A stretch of DNA of 64,000 nt, taken from NCBI RefSeq assembly GCF_036588685.1, contig NC_086374.1, positions 29,504,886-29,568,885 on the forward strand. The letters are read 5' to 3'. The position numbers were made by a program, and so were the translations under genes. Position 1 is the stretch's first letter, and each line of letters starts with the position of its first letter. This document shows positions 1 through 13,600 of the stretch, piece after piece. The notes under the pieces were generated by a model. It did no database searches. It was not told the DNA's origin and was given only the letters and a program-made list of their open reading frames with translations. This stretch comes from Mytilus trossulus (taxonomy: Eukaryota > Mollusca > Bivalvia > Mytilida > Mytilidae).

Positions 1-819
1 TGAGAAATTAAACTTGACAATGACAAAGCTATGAAAAAAAAGAGAAGATTTTCACGCCGAAATTTCAATGGCTTATATCTCAAAAACAAGCACATTGACC
101 TCTATATTTTTTTTGACTTTTTTGATTTCTTAATTAATCCCCTATCAATATATACTAGTGTTGTAGAAAGCTAATTATTCTGAAACTGAGCAAACTTCCT
201 TAAACAGCTTCCCATTATGCTATATTATTGGCATAGAATAAGTATATCAATTATTGTTTTTAGAAAATGGAAAATATAACAGCTTGATTTTATACTGTAT
301 GTATTCTAAAAACTATATTTTACAATGAAAACCATTGTTGTTGTAAAAGATTTTATTTTGATAGTGGTTAAATTTATGTATTTGTGAATTAAATGTCTTT
401 AGCAATGGTAAAAATATGTAGAAAACATATTGTCCAAAATTGCAATCTGAAAGAAGAAGTTGGGAAAGTGGCCAGTATAAGATATAGAAATTTTCAAATA
501 TAATCTTAGTGAGTTTGAAATATACACATGAGATAGCGTTATAGAAAAAGCATATGTAACCTATATTATATTTTTGACTTATTTGTATGTTTCTTTGTCT
601 TTATAATTATAATGTAACATTTGTTTGAATATTTTTTAAAAGGAAACAAACATTTGACTGAAAAGAGTGATTATTTTTTTCATCATAAAGTTCTATTGCT
701 CATTTTATTATAAAAAATGATATTTTATTTATTTGAAAATGAAAGACACAAAAGGGAACCCAACCCCTGCGCATATTCTCTATTTTTCTCATTTCTTATT
801 TTTGGGGTCAAACTGCCTC

Positions 820-1389
820 TTAAGGAGGCTCGCGGGTATAAAATTTTCAGGAAAAAATCAAACGTTTATATTTCATTTCAAATTTTATTAATTACCTTAA
901 GAAGTTGTTACTTTATCATATGGTACAAAAATTATTCCAAAAAATCAATATGTGTTGGCCCCAGGTGACTTTTTAAATGTATATATCATTGAAAAAGCTC
1001 CAAATTATCTCCCTTGGGTGCAAAAATGCCATATTTTGGCATTAAAATTAATATCTTTTTTAACTCATCGGTGACCTATATTTTTTATTGTTATTTTCGA
1101 AAAAGCTGTACATAAACTAAATAATTGTAAAATTTTAGCCATTTCTGTAATTTAGTTCTTTTTTAATTTCTATATTACCGCTTTTTCTCCTATTAGTTCA
1201 ACAGAAAAAAAGGACAATAGCAAAAATGTATGCTTTTTTCGAAGGCAGATTCTGAGCGTAAATGAACGGTGACCCCATCTTTTTATTTCATTTTTCTATT
1301 AGGTATAAGATAAAGTTAATTTATAGAAAACTATAGCGAAATCTTATATTAAATAAAAAAAAAATATTTAGACCCGCGAGCCCCCTTAA
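820..1389. mobile_element. Non-autonomous TIR element, about 570 bp
   Basis: The left end (820-840, TTAAGGAGGCTCGCGGGTATA) is the inverse of the right end (1369-1389) with a few mismatches. The interior is AT-rich with no ORF of note. No target duplication was identified. Confidence 0.6.
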
Positions 1390-2696
1390 ACATCATGAAC
1401 ATCACAATGAAAAGCCCTAATATGACGAGACATGCATTCATTTTCGAAATCAGTATTAAACAGTTCACCTCAAAAATAATAGTGATGCATGTGAGATCAT
1501 TAGATGATTCAAAAATGAGATTTGCATGTTATAGTCTGTCCCTCCATGTTAAGGGTAACTTAATGTATATATTTAAGTTATGCAGGAAAAGTTTTCTTCT
1601 GTAAATGTCAAATTTTAAGATTTAATATTTGTATTACACTTCTCATTCATACATACCCAACATTCCTTTTTTTAAATCCACTAATTAAAACCGACCGCAA
1701 CAAAATAGCCTAAATGCAGTGCTTAAAAGTGTCAGTAAAACATAAAAAATCAAAAAAATCTCCTTTTATTTGTATTGATTATCAAATTTTTATCAATTTA
1801 GTCATAAAAGAAAATTTCTTCCATTCTTTTAAAAGTTCAATGAGTATACAACATGCATATATAGGTATATGTGTATTGTTTTAAAAGGGTGTTTATTTTA
1901 TGATATCCTTTTAAAAGATACCATATAATCCAGATTCTTTATGTAAAATATTTTATTTGTTTAACATTTGGTGGTGAAAGTCATCTGAGTTTTTACCCTC
2001 CAAACTTGAGTGATTTATCAACTGTGTTTTTTCTGTATTTGATTCAAGTAGAAAGTTGAACCTGCTCACAAGTTTATGTTGTTTGAAAAATCACTTAAGT
2101 TTATACATCCCACTTTTTTTTTATCTCTTTAGATCTGGTTTATCTTTGTACAGCTGATTTTTTGTAAAATGAAATAAAGGTCAACACGAGACTTCTATTT
2201 ATAGAAGATGTTTTATTGTCATGAAGCCATTAAAGATCTGTCACATGTTCTTCATTCAGAATTTTGAGTACAAGATGTGAAAAACATGCTTTAATAATTA
2301 CATTGGATTTCATGTTATTTGATTGGCTAACAGCAATCTCACTTCATTCTTTATTTCTAAATGAATTGTAACATACATGATGACACATTTTTCCACAATA
2401 TAAAGTTCACAGTTAAATAAAAGAAAAACTTGATAGAAATCCTGCTTTCATGTTTATAGTGAAAAAATGCAATTAAAAAATGTGATTTCATAGGGTTGGA
2501 AAAACATTGACTGTGCATACATTTTTAGAATAAAGCACTTCTGTGCTTCATACAAAATATACTTCCGTCAACTCTTTTACACCCTTATGGATTTACAAAA
2601 AGAAGCATTCAATTCTTAAATATTGTATTCTGCTGTAATTTTCAGAACTTTTGGATTATAGCTCTACATCTTTTATTTAAGCTATTTTGGTCATGA

Positions 2697-2740
2697 GCAT
2701 CACTGAAGAGACATGTATTGTCGAAATGCGTATCTGGTGC
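2697..2740 (+). ncRNA. Type I hammerhead ribozyme, diverged solo copy
   Basis: Core CTGAAGA (2703-2709) and GAAA (2723-2726) are intact. Stem I is GCATCA/TGGTGC, stem II GAC/GTC (7-nt loop) and stem III AT/AT with a GCGT loop. The predicted cut follows ATC at 2734. Compared with the array copies, stems I, II and III all carry base changes that keep pairing. The flank keeps the GGTACC of the parent repeat. Confidence 0.7.
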
Positions 2741-4483
2741 AGAAAAATTGGTACCGTTAATGTCATTATACCAATTTTAAAGAAACCTTCTGTGTTGTTA
2801 GTGTTTTAATCATGATTTTTCCATTGATGACCAACCTGTAGAAATTTTGTACTGTTATAATTGGAATAAAACATAATAAAAAGTCTTAGTCATTCTAATC
2901 TGTGTTCACTTTTTTGTCTCACCTAGTCTAAAGTGAGACTCTTACTATGTACAAATGACAATATATATGTTTGTGATAGATCAGTTTGAGGGAACCACAA
3001 GTGGTAGGTCAATAATATTTCATTATTTAGTTGCATTAGCACAACTCCTTCCCATAGAGGTTATTTGCTATCTCTGGCTGTAATAAACAAATATTGTGTT
3101 TCTTGGTCATTGTAATTAACAAATAATGTAGACAGATGGGTAAGCACTACCTTCAATTGTATTCAAATGGTTGTTTTAATGTATGCAGCAGACTTCAGGA
3201 GTTATTTTTCTAGCTTAATAGACGACAGTAAGAGATTGGTTGTACACTGAAAGCCTTTAGTAGATCTAGCTGGTGAAGTGACCACTGCAATTCCTAATTA
3301 AAGGGGTTGTTGGACATCAGATCACTCTGGAACTGTATGAAAGTCTTCACAAGACAATTTTGTGCGATTTTTGTGAACGTCTAAATCTTTTGATGATTGG
3401 AAATAAATCCTAGTGGGTAAAATCAAATTTTATACCTGTTATTATATTAGATTTGACACTGCTGGTGCAGCCAATATTAAAACAGAAGTGTGTGCTGAAG
3501 TTTTTTGCCCCATTTACATGGCATTATGTTTTCTGGTCTGTGTGTCTGTTCATTATTTAGTCCATCTGTCTGTTCATTCGTCCCTCTGTCCTGCTTCAGG
3601 TTAAAGTTTTTAGAAAGTCATTTTAGGGCTTTATAGAGCTTGCTGTTAGGTGTGAGCAAAGACTCCATTTTGAAGACCTTACTTTGACCTGTAATGGTTT
3701 ACTTTTACAAATTGTGACTTGGATGGAGAATTATCTCTTTGGCACTCCTACCACATCTTCTTATATCTATTAACACCAGTTTTGTACTTTTATGAGCACA
3801 AGCAACATATGTGACATATGTGCTTACCCTGCAAGAGATTTTAAGTTCAACCCTGGTTTTGATAGGGTTTTGTAGCTATGTCTTTAGTTTTCTCTGTTTT
3901 GTATCTGTTGTATTAAAAAAAAGTTTCTTTTTCTTTTTTGCCATGGTGTTGTCAATTTGTTTTCTACTTAGTCTGATAGTCCCTTTGGTATCAACAGTTT
4001 TTTATGACGACTTTAATACACACAATTTATAGTTATATTTATGATGCTGATCATTTTTCAATTTACATGTTCAACCTATTTCGTATAGGTTTTAGATAAC
4101 TGTCAAAATTGAAAAAAAATAATGGAAAAACAACATTTCAGAAGCAACACCATTAAAACAGTTTGTCAAATTTTCAGAGTCGATAGAACTTATAATGCTG
4201 ATCTTTTTCTAATTTTACATACTAACATTCAACCGATATTTTCAAAATATCAGCAAAAGTATCTAAAAATTGGTAATTTTAGGAACTTAAGGACAAAAAC
4301 TCAAGAACAGGGTTTGTCTATCGATCCATCCATCCATTTGTTAGTTTGATCGTCCTGCAACTCAGGTTGCCATACTTTTTAAATCATGCTTGAAGATATT
4401 GAATCTGTTTGTCTGTCGACACTCTTTTTGTTGTGTCTCAGAAAATATGTATTAAAAATCCTAAATTAGTTCAGTCTAAGTTT

Positions 4484-5342
4484 GAACCTTAAACTAATTG
4501 CAACAGAAACAGTTTTAGTTTAAATCTATAGCATTAAGCCCCAAATATACATAGAAAAAAGTCCCATAAAATCTTATCTTGAGGAAAACTTAAAATCAAT
4601 GGAAATTAAAATTGGAAAGGGAAATAACTCTGCACAAATTAGGTTTTTTTTCTGTCAGTTTTGGTTGATTTTCTTAAAATTCATGTAAAGTATGATACTT
4701 TGATGGGGTTATAAGTTTGTATTTGACCATGTTATTTAATCTTCTGCTCAAGAAATGTACAAAACCAAAGGGTTATGGGTATTTTATTATTTTTTGCACA
4801 TTTTTCATTATAGAAATTGCAAATTTATGGATGTGACCCTTTAGAAATAACAATGTGAATATTTGGTATTGTTTATTTCTGTAAATTATGTTTGTTCAGC
4901 ATCTATCTTGTTAATAAAAACTTTAAACCACAAAAAGAAGAATATATGCTTAAATAGTTTTATTCAATATGAGATTCGTTACCTTGACATGCTGAAAAAT
5001 CTAATGATTTATGAAATCTAGGATGAAGCTTGATAAAAGATATGAAAACACCTTTAGAGTTGTTTGTTGTACTAAAAAGTTGGCTAAAATATTAAGAATT
5101 AATATATTATGTTGAAATAGAAGCGGTAAAGTTATAATTTTGTTTCCATATTTATTGATATTTCTGCCTTTTCTGTAGAGTTATCTCCCATATCAATGCA
5201 AATCTGCATAGGAATTTTAAAATCATTATATTTTTTAGTTTTCTTCAAGTTAGATTTTATGGGACTTTTTTCTGTGTATATTTCAGGTATAATGCTAAAG
5301 ATTAAAACTTAAATATCTTCTGTTGCAATTAATTCAAGGTTA
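4484..5342. mobile_element. Foldback element with long imperfect inverted arms
   Basis: About 170-180 bp at the left (4484-4660) returns inverted at the right (about 5165-5342). The best block is AAAAAAGTCCCATAAAATC near 4557-4575 against GATTTTATGGGACTTTTTT near 5253-5271. The arms flank about 0.5 kb of AT-rich DNA with no coding sequence. Confidence 0.6.
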
Positions 5343-5696
5343 GGGTAAAATTTATGCTAATCTTGATAGATTGATTGGACTATATGCCGGGGAAGGGGGG
5401 TGGTGTTTTTTTCCAACAACAACAAAAATCCTGATCCCCGACATAGAACTCCTCAAGTAGAAAACGGTGGATAATATCTGGTTGCAGTTGATCGGCAAAC
5501 CTGGATTTGGATTGAAGGACATTGATATAGATAACATATATGTGCTGTTTTTGTATAATTATCTTATGGATAAGAGCAAGCATACAATAGATTTGAGAAA
5601 ATAGGTCAGAATATAAAGACAAAATGTACAAAAGAAAAAAAGAACAACACAAAAACAAAACCTTTAGAAATCCTATGCAACTGAGGTCCTACATGT

Positions 5697-5817
5697 GTAC
5701 ATTCTAGTCCAAATAATTATGACCTCTGGCAAGGCTATTTTATTTTTTTTCTGGGACGTCCCATAAAAAAAATAAAAATAGCCTTGCCAAATGTCATAAT
5801 TATTTGGACTATGTACA
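5697..5817. repeat. Short palindromic (hairpin) element
   Basis: GTCCAAATAATTATGACCTCTGGCAAGGCTATTTT and its near-exact inverse sit either side of a short T/A-rich centre around GGGACGTCCC (about 5753-5762). A transcript would fold into a hairpin of about 50 bp. Confidence 0.65.
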
Positions 5818-5960
5818 TACATGCATGACTGACTTATATTTCAACATTTCTGTAGGACAGATGGGAATAATATTTTTTTTGTTTTAAAGCAATATGTGCA
5901 AGAATAACAACTCAAACATGAAATATAAATTTATAGTTTATAAAAAATTATACAGCCATA

Positions 5961-6246
5961 AGGGAGCTACCATTTGATTTTTATGGGGGGGCTAGGATGA
6001 AATTTGAAAAAAATAGGCAGGACAGGAGTTTTGAGTAAAAAAAAAAGGCAGGATGAGACACTTTCAAAAAAAAAAAGTCAGGACGACGATTTAGGTAAAA
6101 AAAAAAGTCAGATTAAACTAAAAAAAAAAGGCAGGACCGAACAGAGTGAAAAATAAAAAGGCAGGACAGAGATTACAGCTAAAAAAAAAAAGCAGGACAA
6201 AATTTTTCATCCTAGCCCCCCCATAAAAATCAAATGGTAGCTCCCT
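5961..6246. mobile_element. MITE-like element with perfect 40-bp terminal inverted repeats
   Basis: 5961-6000 is the exact reverse complement of 6207-6246, including a run of seven G/C. The interior is six to seven imperfect copies of an A-run plus GGCAGGAC motif, about 30 bp each. It lies 0.4 kb upstream of the putative STAT promoter. Confidence 0.75.
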
Positions 6247-6649
6247 AAATAACCATATTAATGTTAAGTGCACCAAAAACAGCATATCCATTATAAAAAT
6301 AGGTTTTGAGTTAAAACCTTCCTAGTGGATGGTGGCATATGTCTTTGAACAAATTAATGTTTGCTAATTAATAGATCATATAAATAGCCCTACAATAACG
6401 TTATAGTGATAGACTATAAAGCACATGATATCTAAATGAGACAAAATTTAGCAGAACGATTGATTGGTTGTTAAAACCTAGTTAGGTATTTTAAAAATAG
6501 ATTTGAGCCTTTCCTTTCAGTTTCTGTAAACATATCTAATTATAACTCAGTATTCTCAAAAGTTTAATGCAAAATTCCATCTTCGTTTATAGTAAATAAT
6601 TTCTGGGTTAACTGAATTTTCTGAAAATGGATCGACCTTCACCCTATTA

Positions 6650-6681
6650 GGGGATTTCCGTTTGTAAAAGCTTTTCATTGG
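6650..6681 (+). promoter_or_regulatory. kappaB motif and inverted CCAAT upstream of STAT
   Basis: GGGGATTTCC at 6650-6659 fits the NF-kappaB/Rel consensus GGGRNWYYCC at every position. An inverted CCAAT box (ATTGG) follows at 6677-6681. Both lie 150-180 bp upstream of the putative first-exon donor at 6830, where a proximal promoter would be. No TATA box is obvious. The promoter role is inferred from position. Confidence 0.35.
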
Positions 6682-6780
6682 CTGTACATAGCTTATCGGT
6701 CTTAAAATAGAATTCTGCCTTTACAGAAAGTTTGTATTGACAAGAAAGTGTCGACATTATAAAAAATCCACATCGGATCT

Positions 6781-6830
6781 GATAGCATAAACAAAGAGTT
6801 GTAGCTGATGCTTCAAAAGTTACAGAGAAC
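6781..6830 (+). other. Putative STAT non-coding first exon (3' part)
   Basis: The sequence ending at 6830 is followed by a strong donor (gtaagtaatg) at 6831. The STAT ATG exon starts at an acceptor (ctttcag) ending at 7644, six bases before the ATG, so an upstream untranslated exon is required. This is the nearest good donor on the + strand. The exon's 5' end is not defined; it probably lies near 6720-6770. RNA data would decide. Confidence 0.45.
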
Positions 6831-7650
6831 GTAAGTAATGACAGTAATGTTATTATTGATATTGTGTCATAAGCAAGTTCAAGTTTTATTCCCGAACATG
6901 ATGATCAAAGTACTACAGACTGCAGTACTGTCAGTTTAGTCAATAGTACATGTATGTATATTGTTTAATTTTTTGGTCACATGAGACTTATCTATTACTC
7001 AACAAACAAATGTGAAACTAGGATTTTTAAAAAGGGGGGGGGGGTCTCAAATTTGACAATCATTAGGGACTGTTACAGTCCAAATAGGGCTTTCCTTAAT
7101 CTGCCTCTGACAATGATGCCAACAAAAACTTTGAGCATACTTGCAAGAGTATAATGGTCCAAAACATTCAGTAAACAGAAAAAAAGGGGGAAATAAGGGT
7201 AGACAAAGATAGACATGCAGATTAACTTTCTCCTCAATTTTTGAACCCTCTTGCTGCTGACTGTTTTTCAAGGTTGCATTTCATATGCCGTAAAATATGA
7301 CAGCTCATTGTCTGTGATGGAACATTCCAAACAACAGCGTCATTCGATATGTGACATCACAACATAATGACAGTTACATTTGGGACCCATTGGATAAAAA
7401 ATCACACTGTTTAATCTTCGGCCTTTTAATTGAAAGAGATACAGCATTGATAAGAAGCTTGCATATATTTTAACCATGGACATATGTGTCCCTCCTGCAC
7501 TGCCAGACATGTGGACATATGTGTCCCTCCAGCAGCAAGAGGGTTAAATAATGTGGCATACATGTTCATGAATGATAATATATTAAGTTACTTGTGCTTA
7601 CTACCACATCATAATCTATTTTAATTAGATCTTCTGACTTTCAGATAACC

Positions 7651-10600
7651 ATGGCTAAACCAAGTCAGTTAGACTTAGTGTATGGACTCTGTAAGAACAA
7701 AGAGTTTAGATCCCAATGGCAATGCTTGTATAATTCAACAATGATGCCTGTGAGAATCCATTGTAAAGATCTATTTAGTGATAATATATGGTACGTATTT
7801 ATACATTATAAGATAAGTACAAAGATTTTTGAATTAATATAGTCTGTAATGATCAGTTTCAAGATATAGCCTTACATGTACTTCCAATATACATGGTATA
7901 TATGTAGTTGTTTTTTTATTTGGTCGGGTTGTTGTCTCTTTGACACATTCCCCATTTCCATTCTCAATTTTAGTTTCAAATATTGAAGTATGTTTTTTCA
8001 TGATAACTTTAGCAAGCTGCAACATTACTTAAATTACCATAAACAGAACACTAGTAAAAAAAGCCCTGTCTTATATTCAAGTATAAAAATTGTGCCATGT
8101 TATTGAATAACTCAAATATTGGATGATTTTTAGTTTGCTGTGAACATGGTAAAACCCAATTATTTTTCACTAACATGACTTTTTTCACTCATAATAATAC
8201 ACCATTTACCTAGAGGTTTGTAATAATATTATAATTGACTTGTCAGTGTGCTGTTTTGGGAGTAATCTGTTGGCTGAACTTTTATTTGACAATCATTTTG
8301 TCCATCAAAAATATCTTTGCAATAAAAAAGAATACAGTCCTCAAACATTGTCAAAAAAAGAAATCTGTAAAATTTGTGTCTTCTCAAAGCCAAGTTTATT
8401 TTCAATGAATCTTTTCATAAACATTATATTACAAGAACTTGGAATGAACCACAAATCAACTCTCAAGTTTATACTGTTATTTTTTAGTATATTTAAATAG
8501 TCTGATGAGATTATATATTTTTAGGCAAGATGTTGTAAAATACCAAGTAGATGGTCAAATTGAAGTGATCCAGAAATATTCTGAGGAACTTCTGAATGAA
8601 GTTGTCAAATATTTTGATGACAAGATTCGAACATGTGAAGGAGGACTGTGTATGGTCTCTGAAAAAATGCAATATATTGTCACTAGAGATGAATTGAAGG
8701 TAAAGTTATTACTTTAAAATGCAGATCAACTTATGGGTTATTGAAGTTTGAAATATCAAGCGAAATATCAATCATAAATGTAACCCAACCAGTTAAACAG
8801 TGGCTTTATAGAGATAGAGGGATGTAAATAATCTAATGCTAAACATCATGATTATCAGATCCAATAGAAACTTTTTCTTCAGAGGTAGTGAAAGGGGCAT
8901 TAAGTTTTACCCTTGTCAATCTGTATGTCAGTAAGTCCCATAATTGGTTTCTGCTTAATATGCCTCAACCAAATAATATGAAATTATGAAACATGTACAC
9001 TTTTTGGGTAGTGTCGTTTTTAGGCAGTTAAGCTAACTTTTGCGAGCACCCTGGATTTGTGTGCTACCCATTAAATGCTGAAATACGTGCCATTGTTATC
9101 ATCTAGCTGGCTACTTTATTATTTATAACTTTTTGGACAGTTTTTTCATACTTTTCATTCTGGACTACAAAAAATATGACCAGAAAAACCTTAAATGATC
9201 ATCGTTTTTCCCAAAAGTTTTGAAGTTGCACAAAGGAAGGAGAGCACATTAGGAATCCTTATGTAGATTATTATCCCCTGAGCTTTTGGCTATAAAGATG
9301 TCAAAGAACAAATGTATGAAATATTTAATCGCCGAAAATCTCTAAAGACAAGTAGTTAAGATTACTCAAATTGCAAAACTTGTAGGAATATTGTTTGTCG
9401 TCAATACGTAGTCAACTACGTATATATACGTCAGTAGTCTATTAATATAAGTTCAACTGATCATGTTGGCGGCAATTTTGAATTAGAAGACAAAATTTTC
9501 GTATCTTTTTAATTTGGACGCAGGGGTTCAAATTAGCGATGGTCCAAGGTCTGTGATCTTCCACTTTTGCAGTCAGACTTTCTACTTAATTACTAGCTAC
9601 GCCTGACAGACCTTGAAAGAAAATTAAAAAAAATAATTTGCAAACATTTTTACCAAAGTTTCCTAAAAAAACGATCTCAAACTTATTTTCATCTTAACTA
9701 TTCATAACAGCGATGTTCAATTTGTTCAACCGCTAGCTTTTTACAGAAAATCGCCGATAAGTAATGTGTAAATCTGAGTAAAATCGTATCTCACTTTCTG
9801 TCAAAACAACATTATCAACAAAATGGCTGCCGCGAGATTACAATATCGGATCCGATTCCGGGAGCGGATAAGGGTACTCCCGGGTTTTGGGGCTATCAAC
9901 TAAAAAAATCCAGACAGGTGACAAAATACATCTATGGATGGTAAATATTTTAAATATAAACACTAGAATTGAAAACCAAAATTGTGTAAAAGAAAGAAAA
10001 AGCAGAAAATATTTTGTACACCAATTTTAATGTCAAAATCCAATACAAGTGACAGCTGGGAACAGTTTATCTAACAATATATATGTTCCTGGTAACAATA
10101 TATTTTTTTTTTATCAGTGATAGATGTTGGTAATGCATGTCAAATGCTTTTCAAGTTAAACATATTACTGCAATTTCAACGGGAATAAGAAGATGGGACA
10201 ATATAACAAATCATATGAAATATAGGTGGATTTTGTTGGGGCCACTCTACCCCTTTCTGTTTGAGAATTTATAAAAGTCGAGATCCACAATCTTAAACAA
10301 TATATATTTATTTATGGGACAATATTACAAATTAAATAAATTATAAGGGGGTCCTTATGGTCACTGTATACCTTCATGTTTGAGAACTTGGAAAAATTTG
10401 AGATCATCACCCCTTAACCATATATACTCATGTATAAGATTATATAACAAATCAAATGAAATATAGGAGAAGTCCCTGTGGTCACCCTATCCCTCATGTT
10501 TAAAAACTTTGAAGCAGTTGCGGATCCCCAACTCTAAATTATATGAAATATAGGGGGAGTCCCTGCAGTCACCTGATCATGAGAAATTGGAAACAGTTGA

Positions 10601-13600
10601 AATCCCCACCTTCAAATTAAACCATATATATTCATGTATGAGAAGTAATCAAATGAAATATAGGGAGAGTCTTTAGGGTCGCCCTACCCACTCCTGTTTG
10701 ATAACTTTGAAACAGATGAGATCCCCACCCCTCAACCATATATATTCATGTATTGGACAATATAACAAATGAAATGAAATATAGGGGAAGTCACTGGGGT
10801 CCCCCACCCCTCCTGTTTGAAAACTTGATAACGGTCGAGACCCCCACCCATAAACCATATATATTCATGTATGGGACAATATAAAAAATCAAATGAAAAA
10901 TGGGGGTAGTCCCTAGGGTCACCCCACACCCTCTTGTGTGTGTTTTGGGAACTTGTAAAAGATTTAGATACCAATGCCTAAACCATATTCATTCCTGTTT
11001 TTCATTTCAAAAAGATTGAATGACATACAAGGTCAATCTCATAGGCCACAAATATGCATATCACTTTGCTAGACCCTAACACCTGTCATTTTATTCCAAA
11101 CTTAGACATCATGGACTTGGGGTGAAGGTGGGAGTCATTTACATTTACTATGGACAGGTCAGTCAGACCTCATCATTGAGACCTGTAGTAGTAAACATTT
11201 GTCTGATTTGTGTCTCATAACTTTTGTACTGTAATACACAAACTCAGTTTTCTTTCCAGGGAAGCAAGTCCATTTATACTTTTACAAGCTCGTACTAAAG
11301 TCAACTTGAACTACTAACAGTCAACTAATACGAACAATTACGCTAAACTAGAAGAACTGCAATCATTGCAAATTTGTACCACTGCTGACTCATGAAAGAC
11401 TCATGACCATTCGTGGTCATGTGCGTTGCTATAGAAAACCTTGATAAAATATGAATTATTTGCCTTAATGTATAATTCATTAAATGAACATAAATGCACA
11501 ATTATATATGAATGTTTAATATTAGTTCTTTTAAATCTTTTTTGGTGTACGCTTTTGAAAATATTACCCAGAATGCATTAAATTCTGAAACAGCGAATTT
11601 ACACATGCTTTTCTAAATGGAATACAAAATAAAGTACAGTTTACTTTACTGATAATTATTTGTATGCAAATATTTTTACTTTTTAGTTTTATATTTATAT
11701 ATAGAAGTCTATAAAAAGTAGCTATCAGCAAATCTGACTATTTATAAAGTTTAATTTATTTTTAGAAAAAGTATGGAAATGAGCCATACCGATTTATTGA
11801 AACTTTGGTCACATGTCTGAAGGAGGAAGAGGTGTTGATTGATCATTATACAAAGGTAATATAATTGGTTGTAAATGTTAATTTACTTTGTTAAGTTTAC
11901 ATGTTATATGCAATTTGATCGTGTTAATATCAAAATATTTAAAATCTAAACTTCAGAATTCTTTTGACATGCCTTTTGTATGGTTTAGATTCAGTTGGAA
12001 AAAGATTTCAATAGACCTTTTAGAACAAATTTGTCATAATAAATTAACTTCAAACTTTAATTGAATTAAAATTCAAATCTTTATTTCTTATTCATACAGG
12101 ATCATTCACACTTTCATGCCAATCTTTCTTGGTACACTCACTCTGATTGTGGTCTTTGTTTATGTGTGTATGTGAAGGAGAAAAAGTTTCTTTCTTAAAA
12201 TATTTTTAAATCTGTACCAACCATACAGTATCAATTAACTAAATTTGGTATGCAGATTCATTATACATGTAACCTATACATCAGTGCTGATAAAGTGAGA
12301 GTACCAGAAATAGCTTTATTTGGACACATCTAAAAAGTAATTGTTCTTTCAGATTTTTATGTCCCTGCAACAAAGTTCTCATGGACATATATTATATAGA
12401 AGTTTTACACTTATTCATTCCGTTATTTTGCAATGAATATAAACTCTTTTTCTAAATGTCTTTAAATATTTTGCTGAATTTTAGTTTGTGAGTCTACTAT
12501 AATGAGTGACAGGACAAGTTTACATTCAGTTCTGCTCAAAACAGTGTAGGAATAAGTTAAATCATGGATAATTTTGAATTCTGGAAAATTGATAAGAAAT
12601 GATTCTTGAAAAATAACCCAATTTATGAGGGTTAGTTACCTTATACTGAAATATTAGTAAAATTTCAATTAACGGAAGTCATACCCACCTGTCTTACCCC
12701 TTTTAGTTTTGTTAGTTTTTATCAAAAATTATTTATCAATTTTCCAGAATTCAAAATTTTATCAAATTCTAATACTTCCTTGTTTCCATTAATTTTTCCT
12801 GAATTTTGTGAAAATAACAGATATACCAACTTTCGTTCTTCAATTTCCATCTCCAATAAACGCTTCAATGCATTCTAAAATTTGGAGTGTTTGATACATT
12901 TTTTCTGTAAATAGTTTTCTAATTTAAAATAACTTTTGACTCTCTTCAATTTTTTGTATGATTCTGAACATAATCAAATATGCATCTGTTTTTTTACTTC
13001 AGCCAAATGAAGAGGAGCTCAAGAAGGAAAATATAACTCGAACAATAAAACTCTTGGAAGAATCTGAAACATTTGAACGGGTAATAACTGAAGTTTTTGT
13101 ACTTTGAATGAGAGTAACATGTATAATAAATGCATTTAGATAGTTTTTCTTTTAACTTTAATCTTTTCTGGCTTGGCAGCAGTACACGATTGATGAAAAT
13201 ATAGAGAACTATTTCTGCCGATAGTAATAGACAAATTACAAGTTGGATCTATAGTTTTATGAACATCTAAATATTACTTTAGGGCTTAGTTGAAACAAAC
13301 GTGTTTATCAATAAGGCTTTTTTTTATGTATTTCTCTTGAACTTTTGTGCTGACCTAACAGACAGTGTTGGCTTTTTTTGCTTGTTTCATTTAAAAAATA
13401 CTGTAAATCCTGATTTAAGTTACAAAAAACAATTTAAGAATTCAAGTATATTACATGTACTTGAATAGTTGGGTTTTTATACGACCGCAAATTTTGAAAA
13501 AATTTTCGTCGTATATTGCTATCACGTTGGCGTCGTCGTCGTCGTCGTCCGAATACTTTTAGTTTTCGCACTCTAACTTTAGTAAAAGTGAATAGAAATC

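Larger units (their letters stand above)
1..6600. other. No gene recognised; AT-rich flank with repeats
   Basis: Apart from the TIR, foldback and palindromic elements and the hammerhead at 2.7 kb listed separately, I see no exon-like frame with splice sites or family resemblance. Pieces of other repeats lie at about 2920-2960 (CTCACCTAGTCTAAAGTGAG palindrome) and 3505-3630. A 3' UTR of an upstream gene cannot be excluded. Confidence 0.5.

Noticed and set aside
7030-7045. Run of G as a G-quadruplex candidate
   Set aside because: A single homopolymer run, not four spaced G-tracts.
10673-10974. Overlapping - strand frames of 61 and 80 codons
   Set aside because: They are by-products of the 118-bp minisatellite.
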